A stretch of 57,089 bases of DNA from Haemophilus haemolyticus M19501 (lineage in GTDB: Bacteria; Pseudomonadota; Gammaproteobacteria; Enterobacterales; Pasteurellaceae). The notes beneath the pieces are model-generated. The model was not told where the DNA came from and did not search any database. It saw nothing but the letters and a program-made list of their open reading frames with translations. The stretch covers positions 1-57,089 of the forward strand of contig NZ_AFQO01000006.1 of assembly GCF_000222025.1 (NCBI RefSeq), written 5' to 3'. The translations under genes and the position numbers were made by a program. Of this stretch, positions 7,374-16,564 are shown piece after piece (the first letter of the stretch is position 1; each line of letters begins with the position of its first letter).

Positions 7374-10145
7374 TTATTCCTTGTTCGTCACAATGACACG
7401 CAAGCAATCCAAACGCCAATTTGCTTTAGAAAGCTCGTCTAGTGATTGTGTTCGTTGTTGTTCTAAAATATCAATTTCGCTTTGGCGAATATTTTTATTC
7501 ACTGCTCGCAAAGCCTGCAAACGGTTAATTTCTGCGCTTAATTGTTGATCTGCTTGATTTTTAGCTTCGGCAATAATCGGGTCAGCTAAAGATTTTACTA
7601 GCTGATCGCCTCGCATGATCAAGGATTCAATATTGCTCCGTGCCATTTTCACCATTTGATTAGCAATATTTTTACCAAGTGGTTTCAATTTGCTATGCAA
7701 TGTTTCAAAGGCAACCTGCTCACCAATGTTATTTCCTTTGTTATCAAGCAGCAGACGAATAGGCGTTGGTGGTAAGAAACGATTGAGCTGTAATCCTTTT
7801 GGCGATTGGCTTTCTACCACGTAAATCAATTCAATTAGTAAGGTTCCAGCTGGGAGTTGTTTATTCACAAGCAATGCCATTGCGGCTTTGCCAATATCAC
7901 CAGAAGCAACAAGATCAATACCTTGACGAATCATTGGATGATCCCAAGTCAGAAACTCCATTTCTTCGCGAGCAAGGGCAAGCTCTCGATCAAAGGTAAC
8001 CGTCACACCTTCTTCTTTTAAACCCGGAAAATCGGGCACAAGCATTGTTCCAGTTGGGCTAATCACAATACTATTTGCGCCAAGATCTTCTTGCTCTACG
8101 CCAATAATATCAAATAATTTTAAAGCAAAATTCACAAGCTCAGGCGAATTATCTTCATCAGCAATTTGATCCGCTAACGCTTGTGCTTGCTCACCTCCAT
8201 GAGAATTTAGCTCTAATAAACGATCCCGCCCCTTTTCTAACTCAATCTTGAGTTTTTCCCGCGCGGTTTTAGTTTGTTTTAATAATTCAGAAAATTCATT
8301 CTCTGAAAGTGCGGTAGAATTTGACCGCACTTTTTCCAACTCGTCCTCAAACTGTGAAAATAATGCCATTCCCATTGGACAAGTTTCTTCAAAAGCATTC
8401 AGCCCCTCATTGTACCAACGCGCTAAACGGCTTTGAGGCGAATCTTTCGCACAAGGCACATAAATTTGCACATCACGTTTTTGTCCAATACGATCTAATC
8501 GGCCAATACATTGTTCCAATAAATCAGGATTTATCGGTAAATCAAATAACACTAAATTTGCCGCAAATTGGAAGTTACGCCCTTCCGAGCCAATACTCGA
8601 ACTCAGTAAAACCTGCGCGCCGTTTTCTAAATCCGCAAAATAAGCTGCGGCTCTATCCCGTTCAATAATCGACATTTTTTCGTGGAACACTGCGGCGCGA
8701 ATCGCCTCACGTTCACGCAAAATTTGTTCTAACTGAATCGCCGTTGCCGACGTCTGGCAAATCACAAAAATTTTTTCATCGCGATGGAGTTTGAGGAAGT
8801 CAATCAGCCAATTAATTTTATCATTCTCTTCAGAGAGTGTAATTTGGTGGTAAACACGGTGCGGAAAACCTTTCACGCCTTGACGTGTATTGCGGAATAA
8901 CATTCGCCCCGTGCCATGACGATCAATTAAGGCTTGAATCAGTTCCTGACGGGCACGATGCTGTTCCTCATCATTATTTGATGCAATTGCTTTAAAAAGT
9001 GGCTCAACATCTTGTTCAAGCAACAAATCAGAAATATGATTTTTTTCTACCGCACTTAATGCCTTATTTGCCAACAAAGATTCAACGGCATTAACCACAG
9101 GTTGGTAGCGTTCCTGCTCTTTCACAAAGGTTTGATAATCAAAGAAACGTTCTGGATCCAGTAAGCGCAAACGAGCAAAATGACTTTCTTGACCAAGTTG
9201 CTCTGGAGTTGCCGTGAGTAACAATACAGAGGGAATGATACGAGCAAGCTGTTCAACTAATAAATAAGCAACACTTGGCGAAGTTTCGGACCAAACGAGA
9301 TGATGCGCCTCATCCACAATTAAACAGTCAAATTGAGCATTGAGTGCCTGCTCTACTCGGTTTGGATGAGTTTCTAACCAATTCAGCGAACAGATAATTA
9401 AACTTTCAGTCGTGAATGGATTAACGGCATCAAGATCAAAATCGTTGCACCGTTCTTCATCAAAAAGTGAAAAATGCAAATTAAAACGACGAAGCATTTC
9501 CACCAGCCATTGATGTTGCAACGTTTCTGGCACGATAATAAGAACACGTTGCACTTTCTCAGCAAAAAGTTGATTCTGCAAAATCATTCCTGCTTCAATG
9601 GTTTTCCCTAAACCAACCTCATCCGCCAATAACACGCGAGGATTAACTCGATTACCGACTTCAGCTGCAATATGAAGCTGATGAGGAATTAAGCCCGCAC
9701 GCGTTCCGCGTAAACCACGCAATGGCGATTTAAATTGTGCTTGCTGATGACAAAGCGTGCGATAACGCAATGCAAAATGACTGCTGCGATCAATTTGCGC
9801 TGAAAAGAGGCGATCTTTTGCTTGGCTAAAAGAAATAATCGATGAAATATCACGTTCTTGCACAATGACATCTTCACCTTGTGGATTTTTAACTAAATAA
9901 AATAGCAAACCGTTCATATTTTGAACGTCTAAAATCTCGCCTTGCCAGCCATCTTGATGGGATAATGTTTCACCTTTGCTAAATACAATCCGACTTAAAG
10001 GTGCTTGCGCCATAGCATATATCCGCGTTTCATCTGCTGCGGGGAAATAAATAGTAACAGTTCGTTGATCTAATGCAGTAATAACACCTAATCCTAAAGC
10101 ATTCTCACTTTCACTCAACCAACGCTGACCAATAGCAAAGGGCAT
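7374..10145 (-). CDS. rapA: RNA polymerase-associated Swi2/Snf2 ATPase RapA (HepA)
   Basis: This ATPase binds core RNA polymerase and promotes its recycling after termination. The N-terminal Tudor-like region is at about 1-105. The ATPase Walker A lies in [14 protein letters not shown] (Lys181), the DEAH box in [11 protein letters not shown] near 275-285, and the second lobe ends in [15 protein letters not shown] motif VI (here [14 protein letters not shown]). At 923 aa it is shorter than E. coli RapA (968). Much of the difference is one gap: after [13 protein letters not shown] the sequence passes almost directly to the second RecA lobe, without about 40 residues of the E. coli protein. An inverted uptake-signal pair (8306-8333) lies inside the gene. 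First gene of a four-gene operon. Confidence 0.95.
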   Translation of the reverse strand: MPFAIGQRWLSESENALGLGVITALDQRTVTIYFPAADETRIYAMAQAPLSRIVFSKGETLSHQDGWQGEILDVQNMNGLLFYLVKNPQGEDVIVQERDISSIISFSQAKDRLFSAQIDRSSHFALRYRTLCHQQAQFKSPLRGLRGTRAGLIPHQLHIAAEVGNRVNPRVLLADEVGLGKTIEAGMILQNQLFAEKVQRVLIIVPETLQHQWLVEMLRRFNLHFSLFDEERCNDFDLDAVNPFTTESLIICSLNWLETHPNRVEQALNAQFDCLIVDEAHHLVWSETSPSVAYLLVEQLARIIPSVLLLTATPEQLGQESHFARLRLLDPERFFDYQTFVKEQERYQPVVNAVESLLANKALSAVEKNHISDLLLEQDVEPLFKAIASNNDEEQHRARQELIQALIDRHGTGRMLFRNTRQGVKGFPHRVYHQITLSEENDKINWLIDFLKLHRDEKIFVICQTSATAIQLEQILREREAIRAAVFHEKMSIIERDRAAAYFADLENGAQVLLSSSIGSEGRNFQFAANLVLFDLPINPDLLEQCIGRLDRIGQKRDVQIYVPCAKDSPQSRLARWYNEGLNAFEETCPMGMALFSQFEDELEKVRSNSTALSENEFSELLKQTKTAREKLKIELEKGRDRLLELNSHGGEQAQALADQIADEDNSPELVNFALKLFDIIGVEQEDLGANSIVISPTGTMLVPDFPGLKEEGVTVTFDRELALAREEMEFLTWDHPMIRQGIDLVASGDIGKAAMALLVNKQLPAGTLLIELIYVVESQSPKGLQLNRFLPPTPIRLLLDNKGNNIGEQVAFETLHSKLKPLGKNIANQMVKMARSNIESLIMRGDQLVKSLADPIIAEAKNQADQQLSAEINRLQALRAVNKNIRQSEIDILEQQRTQSLDELSKANWRLDCLRVIVTNKE
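8306..8333. repeat. Inverted uptake-signal pair inside rapA
   Basis: AAAGTGCGGT (8306-8315) and ACCGCACTTT (8324-8333) are perfect opposed uptake signals with an 8-nt loop. They look like the intergenic USS terminators but lie in the rapA reading frame, coding KVRSNSTAL on the minus strand. No T-tract follows. Confidence 0.9.
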
Positions 10146-10255
10146 AATTATTCTCTTTCTGATTTATATTGATAAAATTTGGGGGCGTATTGTAGCTTGC
10201 TTAAATAGCAAAAGAAATTAATAAAAGAGAATAAAAAATGGATTGAAGAAATAAA

Positions 10256-10332
<77 letters not shown>

Positions 10333-10380
10333 ATTCAAAGGATTTCTTTTGTACGGAATTTCAAGACAATATAAAAGAAG

Positions 10381-10457
10381 TGGTCGGCGAGATAGGATTT
10401 GAACCTACGACCCACTGGTCCCAAACCAGTTGCGCTACCAAGCTGCGCTACTCGCCG
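10381..10457 (-). tRNA. tRNA-Pro (anticodon UGG)
   Basis: A 77-nt cloverleaf on the minus strand with encoded CCA: acceptor CGGCGAG/CTCGCCG, anticodon stem ACTGG/CCAGT and loop TTTGGGA (anticodon TGG), T-arm GGTTCAAATCC. The unusual C1-G72 pair is typical of bacterial tRNA-Pro. First tRNA of a two-gene transcript. Confidence 0.97.
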
Positions 10458-10470
10458 ACGAGTGCGGTCA

Positions 10471-10498
10471 ATTATAGGTTTGTTTTTATCTCAGTCAA
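10471..10498 (-). promoter_or_regulatory. Promoter of the tRNA-Pro/tRNA-Arg unit
   Basis: On the minus strand, -35 TTGACT (10493-10498) and consensus -10 TATAAT (10471-10476) have a 16-bp spacer. Predicted initiation is near 10464, only about 7 nt before mature tRNA-Pro. A near-match to the uptake signal (10462-10470) covers the start region. Confidence 0.85.
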
Positions 10499-10635
10499 TT
10501 AATTTTTTGATTTTTTAATTTAATTGTTCAAAATTATTCCACTTTAGGAAAAATACCCCCTTTTTCGTTGTAAAAAAATCATTGTCCGCTAAAATAGCAA
10601 ACGCTTTCTTTCCCATCATTCAAAAGGACAGCCCA

Positions 10636-11484
10636 ATGACCGCACAAATCATCTCTGGTACCGCACTTTCAAAAAAAATTAAAGCCGATGTGGCAGATAA
10701 AATCACCCATTACATTAAGCAAGGAAAACGCGCGCCTGGGCTTGCAGTCATTCTCGTGGGTGCGGATCCTGCTTCGCAAATCTACGTTGGTAATAAACGT
10801 AAAAGCTGTGAAGAAATTGGCATTCTCTCTAAATCTTATGATCTGCCAGATACCACCACACAAGATGAATTGTTATCGATTATTGACAAACTTAATGCTG
10901 ATAAAAATATTGATGGTATTTTGGTACAACTACCGTTACCCAAACAAATTAACACAGAAGCAATAATTGAACGTATCGATCCGAAAAAAGATGTGGATGG
11001 TTTCCATCCTTACAATGTTGGGCTTTTATGCCAACGTATCCCAACTTTACGTGCCTGCACCCCTTATGGTGTAATGAAATTATTAGAAACAACGGGCATT
11101 GACCTACATGGCAAACACGCAGTAATTGTAGGCGCATCCAATATTGTCGGCCGCCCAATGTCTTTAGAATTATTATTAGCTGGCGCAACTGTCACAGTAA
11201 CTCATCGATTCACCAAAGATTTAGAAAGCCATGTTCGCCAAGCAGATATACTTGTCGTCGCGGTGGGTAAGCCGAATTTGATCCCCGGAGATTGGATCAA
11301 AGAAAGTGCGGTCGTAATTGATGTCGGAATTAACCGCCTAGATGAAAAATTAGTAGGCGATGTAGAGTTTGACAAAGCAGCCGAAAAAGCAGCTTATATT
11401 ACCCCCGTTCCTGGCGGTGTTGGGCCAATGACCGTTGCAATGTTAATGAGCAACACACTTTACGCTTATGAACACAATAAATAG
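10636..11484 (+). CDS. folD: Bifunctional methylene-THF dehydrogenase/cyclohydrolase FolD
   Basis: Interconverts 5,10-methylene-, methenyl- and 10-formyl-tetrahydrofolate in the cytosol, supplying one-carbon units for purines and for Fmt, which is also in this window. From the ATG at 10636 it is 282 aa, the family length, with AAGGA upstream; the open frame begins at 10582 but adds unconserved residues. Visible signatures are [14 protein letters not shown] with the catalytic Lys near 53-66, [22 protein letters not shown] and the NADP-binding [13 protein letters not shown] with [14 protein letters not shown] at the end. An uptake signal lies within codons 9-12. Confidence 0.96.
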   Translation: MTAQIISGTALSKKIKADVADKITHYIKQGKRAPGLAVILVGADPASQIYVGNKRKSCEEIGILSKSYDLPDTTTQDELLSIIDKLNADKNIDGILVQLPLPKQINTEAIIERIDPKKDVDGFHPYNVGLLCQRIPTLRACTPYGVMKLLETTGIDLHGKHAVIVGASNIVGRPMSLELLLAGATVTVTHRFTKDLESHVRQADILVVAVGKPNLIPGDWIKESAVVIDVGINRLDEKLVGDVEFDKAAEKAAYITPVPGGVGPMTVAMLMSNTLYAYEHNK

Positions 11485-11513
11485 CTTTGTATAAACGAAT
11501 CTTATCACAAGAA

Positions 11514-11548
11514 AAATGGGTTAAAGCCTTATTCGCTTTAACCCATTT
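11514..11548. terminator. Bidirectional terminator between folD and the DASS transporter
   Basis: AAATGGGTTAAAGC (11514-11527) pairs perfectly with GCTTTAACCCATTT (11535-11548), 14 bp with a 7-nt loop and A/T flanks. It lies between convergent genes and contains no uptake signal. Confidence 0.85.
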
Positions 11549-11589
11549 ATTTTAATCACTAAAGAATTTTGTAAATAATCAAATCTAAA

Positions 11590-12975
11590 TTAGTTCAACC
11601 AGAACATATAGCCGACAGTTGCAATCACGACGATACATACTAAATTCAATACGAAACCAGCTTTTACCATTTCACTTTGTTTCACTTGTCCAGAACCAAA
11701 TACAATAGCATTTGGAGGCGTCGCCACTGGTAACATAAAGGCACAGGATGCACCAATACCAATAATTAATGCTAAACCAATTTCAGGCATACCCAATGAT
11801 TGGGCGATAGAAATAAAGATTGGGACCAGCAGTGCCGCACTTGCTGTGTTAGAAGTAAATTCAGTTAAGAAAATAATGAACGCCGCAACTAACAAGCCAA
11901 TAAGATAGAAATGTTGTCCTTCAATCATAAAGACAATACTATCTGCTAAAATTTTACTTGCTCCAGAATCCTTCAATACCGCACTTAATGTTAATCCACC
12001 ACCGAAAAGCATTAATACACCCCAATCAGTACTTTCTTGAATTTGTTTCCAGCTTGCAATGCCCGTAGAACAAATCACAATAGCCGCTAATAAAGCGACA
12101 ACACTATCGAAGCTCGCAATATTTTTCTGCAAACCAAGTAAGCCTGAAATCAGCGGATTAATTTGCCCACTAAATACCCAAGTTAAAGCAATTACAACAA
12201 AAATAACAAGCGTTAATACACGCACTGAATTCATTTCAATGTTTTCAAAAGATTGCTCAAAATTAAGATGGAGTTTTGGTTTGAAAATAATATAAAGCGT
12301 ACCAATCATAATTGGTAACAAAATAATCATAATAGGTAAACCATACCATAACCAATCTGCAAAAGTTAAATGTAGGTTACTTGCCACGATGGCATTCGGC
12401 GGACTACCTACAAGGGTTCCCATACCACCAATTGATGCACTATAAGCAATCCCTAACAACACAAACACATAAGTATTATGTTCTTTCTCACGATCAAGTT
12501 GGCTTAAAATCCCCATTGCGAGTGGTAACATCATAGCTGCAGTTGCCGTGTTACTCATCCACATAGAAAGGAAGGCTGTAATCAAAAAGAGATAAATAAT
12601 GGCAATAAATAAATTATCGCGCGCTAACACCATAATCTTATTAGCAATCATTTTATCAAGTTTTTGAATATGTAAGGCTGTAGCCAAAGAAAAGCCACCA
12701 AAAAATAAAAAGATTGTAGGATCAGCAAAAGCCACTAAAGCTTGCTTAGTGCTCACTAAATCTAGCGCAATCGCCAATAATGGCACCAATAATGCGGTAA
12801 CCGTAACATGCAATGCCTCAGTTAACCAAAGCACTGCGACAAAAGCCAATAACGCTAAACCAGCATTTGCTTTTGGCTCATAAGGCAGCACTTTTAATAA
12901 CACAAAAAACAGCACTATATCTAAAATAAAAATAATGCCATTTTTGTGATTTTTGAAAGATTTCATCTCAGTCAT
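11590..12975 (-). CDS. DASS-family sodium-coupled anion (dicarboxylate) transporter
   Basis: A 461-residue inner-membrane transporter of the divalent anion:Na+ symporter family (SLC13/INDY-like), which typically takes up succinate and other C4-dicarboxylates. The two SNT signatures that bind Na+ and substrate carboxylate are present: MSNTATAAMMLP in the N-terminal half and TSNTASAALLVP in the C-terminal half, reflecting the inverted repeat fold. About a dozen hydrophobic segments are visible. GGAGGAG lies 5 nt before the ATG, a strong ribosome site. Upstream is a CRP-like site, fitting catabolite control of dicarboxylate uptake. The exact substrate (dicarboxylate, citrate or sulfate) cannot be read from sequence. 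Confidence 0.88.
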   Translation of the reverse strand: MTEMKSFKNHKNGIIFILDIVLFFVLLKVLPYEPKANAGLALLAFVAVLWLTEALHVTVTALLVPLLAIALDLVSTKQALVAFADPTIFLFFGGFSLATALHIQKLDKMIANKIMVLARDNLFIAIIYLFLITAFLSMWMSNTATAAMMLPLAMGILSQLDREKEHNTYVFVLLGIAYSASIGGMGTLVGSPPNAIVASNLHLTFADWLWYGLPIMIILLPIMIGTLYIIFKPKLHLNFEQSFENIEMNSVRVLTLVIFVVIALTWVFSGQINPLISGLLGLQKNIASFDSVVALLAAIVICSTGIASWKQIQESTDWGVLMLFGGGLTLSAVLKDSGASKILADSIVFMIEGQHFYLIGLLVAAFIIFLTEFTSNTASAALLVPIFISIAQSLGMPEIGLALIIGIGASCAFMLPVATPPNAIVFGSGQVKQSEMVKAGFVLNLVCIVVIATVGYMFWLN

Positions 12976-13056
12976 AAAGCTCCTCCGTTAGTGTTCTAAC
13001 TCGAACGGACTACAATGTTAAATGAATGTTAATAAGTTGCAATGCTCAATTTTCAG

Positions 13057-13078
13057 AAATGTGATCGAGTGCAAAAAA
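13057..13078 (-). promoter_or_regulatory. Possible CRP site upstream of the DASS transporter
   Basis: The plus strand carries AAATGTGATCGAG, a strong left half-site, but the right half is degenerate; I count 15 of 22 matches to the E. coli consensus. It is about 80-100 nt upstream of the transporter start. The assignment is tentative. Confidence 0.4.
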
Positions 13079-13088
13079 TTTTGACAAA

Positions 13089-13120
13089 AAAAGTGCGGTG
13101 AATTTTTTCACCGCACTTTT
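13089..13120 (-). terminator. Terminator from inverted uptake-signal pair (after rraA)
   Basis: A 14-bp perfect stem (13089-13102 with 13107-13120) and TTTT loop made of two opposed uptake signals. On the minus strand a T6 tract follows. It ends the menA-rraA unit. Confidence 0.88.
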
Positions 13121-13131
13121 GCTCTTTCGTA

Positions 13132-13629
13132 TTATTCGTCCGAATCATCTAAATCTAAGGGCTCTTGCGAAAGTATAATTCCTGTCAGATCTGCGTAAAT
13201 ATAATCTTCAGGGAAAAAGGTTACGCCACCAAAATTCACTGGAATATCACTCTCGCCAGCACTGCTTTCATCTGCACTGACTGGAATTGGCGCAAGGGCA
13301 TGAATACCAATATCGAGGTTTTCTAATTGCTGAATTTGGCGTACTGCACCATATACAATAATGCCTTCCCAACCATTATCAACAGCAAGTTGAGCCAATT
13401 CTGCATCAATTAAACCACGGCGTACCGCACCACCTCCATCAATGACAAGCACTCGACCTTCGCCATTTTCTTCTAATACTTCAGCAATTAATCCATTACT
13501 TTCAAAGCATTTTACCGTAGTGACTTTACCGTAAAAATGACTTACGCCACCAAAGCTTGAAAAAATTGGCTCCACTACATCCACTTGTTCTGCATAAAGA
13601 TCGCAAAGTTCTGAAGTATCAATAAACAT
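13132..13629 (-). CDS. rraA: Ribonuclease E activity regulator RraA
   Basis: A 165-residue RraA (E. coli 161 aa). The family protein is a ring-shaped trimer that binds RNase E and inhibits it, altering mRNA decay; it was once misnamed MenG. The conserved core [39 protein letters not shown] spans about residues 60-98. The C-terminus is acidic ([10 protein letters not shown]). It follows menA by 51 nt, the same order as in E. coli, which is why the old menaquinone annotation arose. Confidence 0.94.
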   Translation of the reverse strand: MFIDTSELCDLYAEQVDVVEPIFSSFGGVSHFYGKVTTVKCFESNGLIAEVLEENGEGRVLVIDGGGAVRRGLIDAELAQLAVDNGWEGIIVYGAVRQIQQLENLDIGIHALAPIPVSADESSAGESDIPVNFGGVTFFPEDYIYADLTGIILSQEPLDLDDSDE

Positions 13630-13680
13630 AACTTTCCCCTATCGATTGTTGAAATTTTGTTTGCTTTAGTATATGCCGAT

Positions 13681-14592
13681 TTAGCCGATAAGCAAGCCTA
13701 AACTAAACAAGATATTGATTAATAACGAAATCATAGACATTTGAGCCAACATTGGACGCAATTCACTTGGTTGCTGACTGTGATAAACAAAGATCGCATG
13801 CTTAGCTAACAATGGCATTGCCAATACAAATAAATAATTTGCCCAAGAAATAGCCGTCGCCAACACAAATGCTAAATAACATAGGGCTGCCACACTTAAT
13901 AAAATACAATGATAAACACGCCCTTTATATGCACCTAAACGAACAGCTAAGGTATTTTTGCCCGCTTTCGCATCCTGTTCAATATCGCGTAAATTATTGA
14001 TATTTAATACCGCACTTGCCAATAAGCCAGAACCAATAGCAGGCAAAATAATGTGGCTATCAATACTGTGAGTTTGCAAATAATAAGTGCCGCCCACACC
14101 AAGCAAACCAAAAAATACCAATACAGAAATATCGCCCAAGCCCATATAGCCATAAGGTTTTGCCCCAACCGTATAAGTAATGGCAGCAACAATAGCTAAA
14201 ATGCCAAGCCCAGCGAAAGCGAATAAATCCGAGAGGTTTTCATAAGCGATTCCAATCAAGAAACTTCCTGAAAGAAAACTTGCCACCGCCATTAGAATTA
14301 ATCCCCATTTCAGTTCTTTGGCTGAAATTGCGCCTTTTTGAATGCCACGTAATGGTCCAATACGTTCTTCAGTATCTGAACCTTTTTGATGATCCCCATA
14401 ATCATTGGCAAAATTAGAAAGCACCTGCAATAAAATTGTCGTAAGTAAACAAAGCGCCATTACAAGCCCATTAAAACCTTGTGGATTCGCCCAATAACCT
14501 AATGCCGAACCCGTGAAAATCGATGCCAACGCTAAGGGCAAAGTTTTTGGTCTAGCCGTTTCCCACCACATTTTCAATTTTTCATTTGTCAT
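13681..14592 (-). CDS. menA: 1,4-dihydroxy-2-naphthoate octaprenyltransferase MenA
   Basis: An integral membrane UbiA-superfamily prenyltransferase that attaches the polyprenyl chain to DHNA, making demethylmenaquinone for anaerobic respiration. The two Asp-rich motifs are NDYGDHQKGSD near 65-75 and NLRDIEQDAKAGKNTLAVRLG near 200-220, with eight or so hydrophobic segments. From the ATG at 14592 it is 303 aa. An upstream GTG in frame (14607) lies within an uptake signal, and that signal occupies the place where a ribosome site would be, so the initiation signal is weak. It is divergent from trmO. Confidence 0.93.
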   Translation of the reverse strand: MTNEKLKMWWETARPKTLPLALASIFTGSALGYWANPQGFNGLVMALCLLTTILLQVLSNFANDYGDHQKGSDTEERIGPLRGIQKGAISAKELKWGLILMAVASFLSGSFLIGIAYENLSDLFAFAGLGILAIVAAITYTVGAKPYGYMGLGDISVLVFFGLLGVGGTYYLQTHSIDSHIILPAIGSGLLASAVLNINNLRDIEQDAKAGKNTLAVRLGAYKGRVYHCILLSVAALCYLAFVLATAISWANYLFVLAMPLLAKHAIFVYHSQQPSELRPMLAQMSMISLLINILFSLGLLIG

Positions 14593-14653
14593 TTTTTTTG
14601 ACCGCACTTTTGATTACAATAGGCCGCGTATTCTACACTAAGACACCCAATTT

Positions 14654-15373
14654 ATGAATGATTTAACCTTATCGCCTATCGCCATTATCCACACACCTTA
14701 TAAAGAAAAATTCTCCGTACCACGCCAACCTAATTTAGTTGAAGATGGAGTAGGCATTGTAGAACTCTTACCGCCGTATAATTCACCTGAAGCTGTGAGA
14801 GGACTGGAACAATTCAGTCACCTTTGGTTAATTTTTCAGTTCGACCAAATCCAACAAGGAAAATGGCAACCCACCGTACGCCCTCCGCGGTTAGGCGGTA
14901 ATCAACGAATTGGCGTGTTTGCTTCACGCGCAACGCACCGCCCAAATCCTCTTGGTTTATCCAAAGTCGAATTACGTCAAGTAGAATGTATCAACGGTAA
15001 CGTTTTTCTCCATTTAGGTGCAGTGGATTTAGTGGATGGCACGCCCATTTTCGATATCAAACCCTATATTGCCTATGCGGATAGTGAGCCAAATGCGCAA
15101 TCGAGCTTTGCTCAAGAAAAACCTCCAGTAAAACTGACTGTTGAATTTACCGAGCAAGCCCAAAGTGCGGTAAAAAAACGAGAAGAAAAACGACCGCACT
15201 TAAGTCGTTTCATTCGCCAAGTGCTAGAGCAAGATCCTCGCCCAGCCTATCAACAAGGTAAACTGAGTGATCGTGTTTATGGAATGAGTTTGTACGAATT
15301 TAATGTGAAATGGCGAATTAAAGTGGGTACAGTGAATTGTGTAGAAGTGATTGAAATAGAAAAAGACAAATAG
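14654..15373 (+). CDS. trmO: tRNA (N6-threonylcarbamoyladenosine37-N6)-methyltransferase TrmO
   Basis: A 239-residue TsaA/YaeB-family protein (E. coli TrmO about 235). It uses SAM to N6-methylate t6A37 in tRNA-Thr, so it acts downstream of TsaD, also in this window. The N-terminal beta-barrel core shows [20 protein letters not shown] and [19 protein letters not shown]; the C-terminal part ends with the family [17 protein letters not shown] segment. Between the two domains two opposed uptake signals (15163-15171 and 15193-15201) encode a Lys/Arg-rich linker. It is convergent with tehA. Confidence 0.93.
   Translation: MNDLTLSPIAIIHTPYKEKFSVPRQPNLVEDGVGIVELLPPYNSPEAVRGLEQFSHLWLIFQFDQIQQGKWQPTVRPPRLGGNQRIGVFASRATHRPNPLGLSKVELRQVECINGNVFLHLGAVDLVDGTPIFDIKPYIAYADSEPNAQSSFAQEKPPVKLTVEFTEQAQSAVKKREEKRPHLSRFIRQVLEQDPRPAYQQGKLSDRVYGMSLYEFNVKWRIKVGTVNCVEVIEIEKDK
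15163..15201. repeat. Inverted uptake-signal pair inside trmO
   Basis: AAGTGCGGT (15163-15171) and ACCGCACTT (15193-15201), both perfect, face each other across 21 bp in the trmO reading frame, coding a charged linker ([13 protein letters not shown]). Confidence 0.9.
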
Positions 15374-15388
15374 ATGGAATATGTAAAT

Positions 15389-15409
15389 AAGGCAGGGGTT
15401 CTCTGCCTT
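15389..15409. terminator. Terminator-like hairpin between trmO and tehA
   Basis: AAGGCAG (15389-15395) pairs with CTGCCTT (15403-15409) around a 7-nt loop between convergent genes. T-tracts on both sides are poor, so efficiency is uncertain. Confidence 0.5.
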
Positions 15410-15425
15410 AGTCGATTTAAATGCC

Positions 15426-16370
15426 TTATTTTAGGAAAAACTGCCCTTTAGCTAATTTAATAATCGTCATTAGAACTAATAACCCAATCATTAAATTTGA
15501 GAAAACAAAGGCAAAAATAGACACGCCTTGTAAAACATTGCCATGATAGAAAGCGATAGCACTGTTTGCCATAGACGCTAATCCGAATGAGAATCCCCAT
15601 AAGCCAATGTTAAGTCCTTTTTCCACAATCCAAGGGAATAATCGCAATAAGAAAAATAATTGCAAAAACCCATATCCCCAAAGGATTTTAACTAAAGTAT
15701 CCACTTCGCCATGATTAAGTGACAAATAAGCGGATGCTCCCACAAATGCAGGCGCAAGAATAATGCCCATTGTGGCTCTAAATGGCGGCTCAAGAGATGA
15801 AATTCGCAAATGTTGTAATAATACGGGCTCAAAAATAATCCATGCAACCATTCCTGCGCCAAAGAACAAATAACCTAAATCATGGTAACCGAGTAATGCC
15901 AATGAACTTGCACTTGTGAAATTTGCCGCTACTGCAGGCAAATAAAATGGAGGACGAGTGGATTTTTGTTCAAATACACCACCTTGCCATAGTTCACTGA
16001 TACGCAATGATGAGAAAAGTAACTGTCCTACAGTACCAACCCAAATCATCACTTCAGCTATTAAAGGATTCCAACGATAAATAATATCGCCCACCAACAT
16101 GGTTGTAATAGGAATCAACGCAATAAAGGAAAAACGAACTGGGCAATGATACTCTGCACGAACTTCATCAAAGTAATAACAAAGTTTATACACATACATT
16201 AAAATAAATAAAATCCAGACCGCACTTGCTACGATGCCAAGAACATCACTTACGGTTCGGGCAGTAGGAAATAAGTTTTCTAGATGAAGCCAAGCCAAAG
16301 ATAAAGCGGCTAAACCAAGAGGAATACCGAAATATCCCGTTGGAAGAGGAAAAGGTTTTGTTGTATTCAT
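15426..16370 (-). CDS. tehA: TehA, SLAC1-type anion channel / tellurite resistance protein
   Basis: A 314-residue inner-membrane protein of the TDT/SLAC1 family with ten predicted helices. In H. influenzae this protein was crystallised as the model for plant SLAC1 anion channels. With the ATG at 16370 (MNTTKPFPLP) the gating Phe falls at residue 262 (GFSFGLASMAN), matching the published numbering. The open frame extends to 16424, but the added residues are not conserved. TehB, the methyltransferase partner, is not adjacent. It is convergent with trmO; an uptake signal lies in the coding region at 16224-16232. Confidence 0.95.
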   Translation of the reverse strand: MNTTKPFPLPTGYFGIPLGLAALSLAWLHLENLFPTARTVSDVLGIVASAVWILFILMYVYKLCYYFDEVRAEYHCPVRFSFIALIPITTMLVGDIIYRWNPLIAEVMIWVGTVGQLLFSSLRISELWQGGVFEQKSTRPPFYLPAVAANFTSASSLALLGYHDLGYLFFGAGMVAWIIFEPVLLQHLRISSLEPPFRATMGIILAPAFVGASAYLSLNHGEVDTLVKILWGYGFLQLFFLLRLFPWIVEKGLNIGLWGFSFGLASMANSAIAFYHGNVLQGVSIFAFVFSNLMIGLLVLMTIIKLAKGQFFLK

Positions 16371-16521
16371 AGTATGATCCTTATTTTGAATAATTTGAGC
16401 GAAGTTTAGCACAGCCATCAACAACAGACTTTTCTAAAAATCTCAAATTTTTGTGAAATTTCTATAAAGAAACATACTTATTGTTATGGAATAAAACGCC
16501 TACCCATTTTCATACAAATAA

Positions 16522-16547
16522 AAAACCCGAACTTTCATTCGGGTTTT
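16522..16547 (-). terminator. Terminator after rpoC
   Basis: AAAACCCGAA (16522-16531) pairs perfectly with TTCGGGTTTT (16538-16547) around a 6-nt loop; on the minus strand it is followed by TTTATTTG. It closes the rpoBC transcript. It is not USS-based. Confidence 0.88.
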
Positions 16548-16564
16548 CTTATGTAGGAAATTAA

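Noticed and set aside
8321..8668. 115-codon plus-strand frame within rapA
   Set aside because: Lies wholly antisense to conserved helicase motifs of rapA and shows no independent features.
10600..10615. PurR-box-like sequence (GCAAACG) upstream of folD
   Set aside because: Only about 11 of 16 positions match the PurR operator and the second half-site is poor; too weak to call.
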